Below are positions 7,172 to 10,000 of a stretch of 10,000 nt of DNA, piece after piece (the stretch's first letter is position 1; every line of letters begins with the position of its first letter). The stretch spans positions 1 through 10,000 of the forward strand of contig NZ_JAIWNX010000142.1 in NCBI RefSeq assembly GCF_020217185.1, given 5' to 3'. This stretch comes from Asticcacaulis sp. (GTDB lineage Bacteria; Pseudomonadota; Alphaproteobacteria; Caulobacterales; Caulobacteraceae). Under the pieces are notes generated by a model that saw nothing but the letters and a program-made list of their open reading frames with translations, ran no database searches and had not been told where the DNA came from. A program made the position numbers and the translations under genes.

Positions 7172-8328
7172 TTCGTTTCCTCGAACAGTTCGCGTCCGAT
7201 CAGCATACGCCGGATTTCGCTGGTGCCTGCACCTATTTCGTAGAGCTTGGCGTCGCGCCACAGCCGCCCGGTCGGGTACTCATTGACATAGCCATTGCCG
7301 CCCAGACACTGGATCGCTTCTCCGGCCATCCACGTCGCCTTTTCCGCCGCATAGAGGATGCAGGCGGCGGCGTCCTTGCGCGTCGTCTCGCCCCGGTCGC
7401 AGGCAGCGGCCACGGCATAGACATAGGCGCGGCAGGCCCCCCAGGTGGCGTACATGTCGGCAATCTTGCCCTGCATCAGTTGAAAGGTGCCAATCGGCGC
7501 GCCGAACTGCTGACGCTCATGCACATAGGGGATGACCACGTCGAGGCAGGCGCGCATAATGCCCAAGGGCCCGCCGGACAGCACCACGCGCTCGTAATCG
7601 AGACCCGACATCAGCACTGCCGCGCCGCGACCTTCATGGCTTAACACATTCTCTTCCGGCACCTCGCAGTCGGCAAAGACCAGCTCACCGGTGTGCGAGC
7701 CGCGCATCCCCAGCTTGTCGAGCTTTTGCGCCACTGAAAAGCCGGCAAAGTCCTTTTCGATCAGGAAGGCGGTGACGCCCTTTGAGCCTTCGCCCGTGCG
7801 CGCATAGACGACCAGCACATCGGCGTCCGGGCCGTTGGTGATCCACATTTTCGAGCCGTTGAGCACGTAGCGGTCGCCGCGCTTTTCGGCCCGGAGCTTC
7901 ATCGACATGACGTCTGAGCCCGCCCCCGGTTCCGACATGGCCAGGGCGCCGACGTGTTCGCCGTTAATCAGGCGTGGCAGGTAGCGCGCCTTTTGCGCCT
8001 CATTGCCGTTGCGCACGATCTGATTGACGCAGAGGTTGGAATGCGCGCCGTAGGACAGGCCGACCGAGGCCGAGGCACGGCTGATCTCTTCCATGGCGAT
8101 GGTGTGCGCCAGATAGCCCATCTCCGCCCCGCCATACATGTCGGGCGCGGTGAGGCCCAGAATGCCCAGCTCCCCCATCTTGCGCCACAGGGGCATGGGA
8201 AACTGATCCGTGCGGTCGATCTCAGCGGCGTGCGGCGCGATTTCGGCGGCGGCGAACTTCGCCACCGTGTCGCGCAGGGCGTCGATTTCGTCGCCGTGGG
8301 CGAATTGCAGATGCGGAAAATCGGTCAT
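7168..8328 (-). CDS. ivd: Isovaleryl-CoA dehydrogenase
   Basis: A FAD enzyme that oxidises isovaleryl-CoA to 3-methylcrotonyl-CoA in leucine breakdown, passing electrons to electron-transfer flavoprotein. The 386 residues match the family. [12 protein letters not shown] (129-140) is the first acyl-CoA dehydrogenase signature, and [20 protein letters not shown] (340-359) with the following AGTSEIRR is the C-terminal one. [18 protein letters not shown] (241-258) carries Glu 246 in the G-helix position used as catalytic base by isovaleryl-CoA dehydrogenases, whereas most other acyl-CoA dehydrogenases use a Glu near the C-terminus. This supports the specific name. The ATG at 8328 has AGGGAG at 8335-8340 with a 6-nt gap; an in-frame TTG at 8358 is unsupported. 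It lies 46 nt after the carboxylase stop and overlaps the lyase start by 4 nt, so the three form one operon. Confidence 0.95.
   Translation of the reverse strand: MTDFPHLQFAHGDEIDALRDTVAKFAAAEIAPHAAEIDRTDQFPMPLWRKMGELGILGLTAPDMYGGAEMGYLAHTIAMEEISRASASVGLSYGAHSNLCVNQIVRNGNEAQKARYLPRLINGEHVGALAMSEPGAGSDVMSMKLRAEKRGDRYVLNGSKMWITNGPDADVLVVYARTGEGSKGVTAFLIEKDFAGFSVAQKLDKLGMRGSHTGELVFADCEVPEENVLSHEGRGAAVLMSGLDYERVVLSGGPLGIMRACLDVVIPYVHERQQFGAPIGTFQLMQGKIADMYATWGACRAYVYAVAAACDRGETTRKDAAACILYAAEKATWMAGEAIQCLGGNGYVNEYPTGRLWRDAKLYEIGAGTSEIRRMLIGRELFEETK
7178..7182 (-). promoter_or_regulatory. Ribosome binding site for the lyase, inside the dehydrogenase gene
   Basis: GAGGA on the - strand lies 6 nt before the GTG at 7171. 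It supports this start over longer frames and suggests reinitiation by ribosomes finishing the dehydrogenase. Confidence 0.7.
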
Positions 8329-8334
8329 GGGTGT

Positions 8335-8340
8335 CTCCCT
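8335..8340 (-). promoter_or_regulatory. Ribosome binding site for isovaleryl-CoA dehydrogenase
   Basis: AGGGAG on the - strand is 6 nt before the ATG at 8328. It is the only good site in the 46-nt gap after the carboxylase gene and decides the start. Confidence 0.75.
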
Positions 8341-8374
8341 GCTTATATCGCCCGCCAAAGGCAGGGGTATAGGA

Positions 8375-10000
8375 TTATGTGACGTTCAGCAGCACCGCTT
8401 TTTCGATGACCTGCTCGCCCGTGGTGGCGCTTAGGCCCGTCACCACACCGGCGCGCGGGGCCTTCAGCGTCAGTTGAATCTTCATGGCCTCCAGCACGAT
8501 CAGCGGCTGGTTCTTCTCGACCGCTTCACCCTCTGTGACGTGCACCGCGACGACCAGTCCGGGCATGGGCGCGACCACCTCAGAAGCCTCATGCGCCTCG
8601 TCCAGAGCGTCCGTGAGATGCCGCACATCGACCGGTGAGGCGGGAGGCAGGTTAAGGCGGAAGCCCGTCGCATCATGCCACGGCGAGGGTGGGGTATCCG
8701 TCGGCAAATCATAATCGGGCCAAGGCGCGGTCAGGCGCTCGACATGGCGGCCGATAAAGCCCGTATCGATCTCCCCGGCGCGGAAGGCCGGGTCGGAGGC
8801 GATGCGCCGCAGGAAGGCCAGATTGGTCCTCAGCCCTTCGGCCCGGGTGTGGATCAGGGCGGTGCGAAGCGCGTCTAAGGCCGCCGCGCGATCCTTACCA
8901 TGCACGATCAGCTTGCTGATCATCGGGTCATAAAAGACGCTGACCGTATCGCCCTGCGCCACGGCGGAATCGGCGCGAACCCCGGACGGAAAGACGAGAC
9001 GGCTCAGCGTGCCGGTGGACGGCATAAAGTCGTGTTCAGGATCTTCGGCATAGAGGCGCGCTTCGATGGCGTGGCCGTTCAGCGGCACCTGATCCTGGGT
9101 CAGCGGCAGGGTCTCACCGGCGGCGACGCGCAACTGCCATTCGACCAGATCGAGACCCGTAATGGCCTCGGTCACCGGGTGCTCGACCTGAAGCCGGGTG
9201 TTCATCTCCATGAAGTAGAAGGCGGCTTGCGTGATCCCCTTGGACACATCGACAATAAATTCGATCGTGCCCGCACCGCGATAGCCAATGGCCTTGGCGG
9301 CCTTCACCGCCGCTTCGCCCATGGCCTGACGCATGGCCTCAGGCAGGCCGGGGGCCGGGGCTTCTTCGATGACCTTCTGATGGCGGCGTTGCAGCGAGCA
9401 GTCGCGTTCAAAGAGGTGGAGCGCGTTGCCGTGGCTGTCGGCAAACAACTGGATCTCGATATGGCGCGGCACCTCGATATATTTTTCGATCAGCACGCGC
9501 GGATCGCCAAAGGCGCTTTGCCCTTCGCCCTGACAAGATTTCAATAGTTCCGGAAAATCAGACTCGTTATCGACGCGACGCATCCCCTTGCCGCCGCCGC
9601 CGGCCACGGCCTTGATCAGCACCGGGAAGCCGATCTCTCGCGCGGCGGTAAGTAGCGTCGCTTCGTCCTGCGCCTCGCCATGATAGCCGGGGGTGACGGG
9701 CACGCCCGCCTCTTCCATCAGCGCCTTGGCCGCGCCTTTCAGCGCCATGGCCCGAATGGCCTCCGGCGTCGGACCGACAAAGACGATCCCGGCGGCGGCG
9801 CAGGCCTCCGCAAATTCCGCGTTTTCCGACAGGAAGCCATAGCCCGGATGAATGGCCTCGGCCCCCGTGCGTCTGGCGACCTCGATGATCACGTCGCCGC
9901 GCAGATAGCTTTGCGCCGCCGGGGCCGGACCGATCAGGTGCGCTTCGTCGGCCTGACGCACAAACAGGGCCTGGGCATCGGCTTCGGAATAGACGGCGAC
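8375..10000 (-). CDS. Methylcrotonyl-CoA carboxylase, biotin-containing alpha subunit (5' end missing)
   Basis: Carries biotin and charges it with bicarbonate and ATP, so that a separate beta subunit can carboxylate 3-methylcrotonyl-CoA. The frame is open to base 10000 and 541 residues are visible. Judging by [20 protein letters not shown] at the edge, only about 30 are missing. The biotin carboxylase part includes [10 protein letters not shown], the glycine loop [11 protein letters not shown] (133-143), and [15 protein letters not shown] (264-278). The C-terminal biotinyl domain has APMPG and the EAMKIQ motif with biotin lysine K507 (codon 8480-8482). Between [12 protein letters not shown] and the biotinyl domain there are only about 50 residues. 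The full protein would be near 570 residues, against roughly 650-670 for usual subunits, so the tethering domain looks reduced. Propionyl- or acetyl-CoA carboxylase subunits look similar; the isovaleryl-CoA dehydrogenase and lyase downstream make methylcrotonyl-CoA the likely substrate. The beta subunit may lie upstream, beyond the right edge. Confidence 0.88.
   Translation of the reverse strand, partial: VAVYSEADAQALFVRQADEAHLIGPAPAAQSYLRGDVIIEVARRTGAEAIHPGYGFLSENAEFAEACAAAGIVFVGPTPEAIRAMALKGAAKALMEEAGVPVTPGYHGEAQDEATLLTAAREIGFPVLIKAVAGGGGKGMRRVDNESDFPELLKSCQGEGQSAFGDPRVLIEKYIEVPRHIEIQLFADSHGNALHLFERDCSLQRRHQKVIEEAPAPGLPEAMRQAMGEAAVKAAKAIGYRGAGTIEFIVDVSKGITQAAFYFMEMNTRLQVEHPVTEAITGLDLVEWQLRVAAGETLPLTQDQVPLNGHAIEARLYAEDPEHDFMPSTGTLSRLVFPSGVRADSAVAQGDTVSVFYDPMISKLIVHGKDRAAALDALRTALIHTRAEGLRTNLAFLRRIASDPAFRAGEIDTGFIGRHVERLTAPWPDYDLPTDTPPSPWHDATGFRLNLPPASPVDVRHLTDALDEAHEASEVVAPMPGLVVAVHVTEGEAVEKNQPLIVLEAMKIQLTLKAPRAGVVTGLSATTGEQVIEKAVLLNVT

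Noticed and set aside
7172..7261. 30-residue N-terminal extension of the lyase
   Set aside because: It lies wholly in another frame of the dehydrogenase gene, is Arg-rich and unlike the family; the GTG at 7171 with GAGGA upstream gives the normal length.
8329..8358. TTG start 10 codons upstream of isovaleryl-CoA dehydrogenase
   Set aside because: It has no ribosome site; AGGGAG at 8335-8340 points to the ATG at 8328.
8900..9547. Antisense open frame (215 codons) within the carboxylase alpha gene
   Set aside because: Shadow of the biotin carboxylase domain; no independent evidence of coding.
9531..9580. TTCCGGAAAATC stretch in the carboxylase gene as a possible third palindromic repeat
   Set aside because: The arms do not match the unit in the hydrolase gene, and the encoded segment ([12 protein letters not shown]) has the same length as in relatives.

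Overview
The window looks like a chromosomal segment of an alphaproteobacterium. The evidence is GC-rich coding sequence, a fused indolepyruvate ferredoxin oxidoreductase (IOR) type enzyme next to a leucine/valine-type dehydrogenase, and palindromes of the CCGAAAA...TTTTCGG type that I associate with alphaproteobacterial genomes. Caulobacterales (for example an Asticcacaulis-like genome) is my best guess at order level; this is inference and was not checked by search.

Left part, + strand (1-4203): the 3' nine-tenths of a fused IorA/IorB-type 2-oxoacid oxidoreductase, then a Glu/Leu/Phe/Val-type amino-acid dehydrogenase whose ATG overlaps the oxidoreductase stop by 8 nt. A strong intrinsic terminator (4226-4259) follows. 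A short intergenic region holds a second hairpin, and then comes a separately transcribed 3-hydroxyisobutyryl-CoA hydrolase-type gene (4357-5514). A secreted CAP/SCP-domain protein (5591-6274) ends the + strand block.

Right part, - strand (10000 down to 6275): biotin-carrying methylcrotonyl-CoA carboxylase alpha subunit (5' end beyond the window), isovaleryl-CoA dehydrogenase and hydroxymethylglutaryl-CoA lyase. This is a leucine-degradation operon. The last two genes overlap by 4 nt, and the lyase stop codon directly abuts the stop codon of the convergent CAP gene.

Together the genes outline branched-chain amino-acid catabolism. The dehydrogenase deaminates leucine, valine or isoleucine to the 2-oxoacids. 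The fused oxidoreductase would make the acyl-CoAs, filling the place of the branched-chain 2-oxoacid dehydrogenase complex, which is not in the window. The - strand genes take isovaleryl-CoA on towards acetoacetate and acetyl-CoA, and the hydrolase serves valine. Not seen here: the carboxylase beta subunit, the methylglutaconyl-CoA hydratase and the remaining valine enzymes.

The most unusual observation is inside the hydrolase gene. Two copies of a short palindromic DNA element (31 of 38 bases identical) sit inside the coding region and are read in two different frames. Each adds about 16-18 residues that the family normally lacks. This looks like a palindromic repeat that has invaded a conserved enzyme gene twice without breaking it. 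A second oddity is that the carboxylase alpha subunit has only about 50 residues where the family usually has a full tethering domain.
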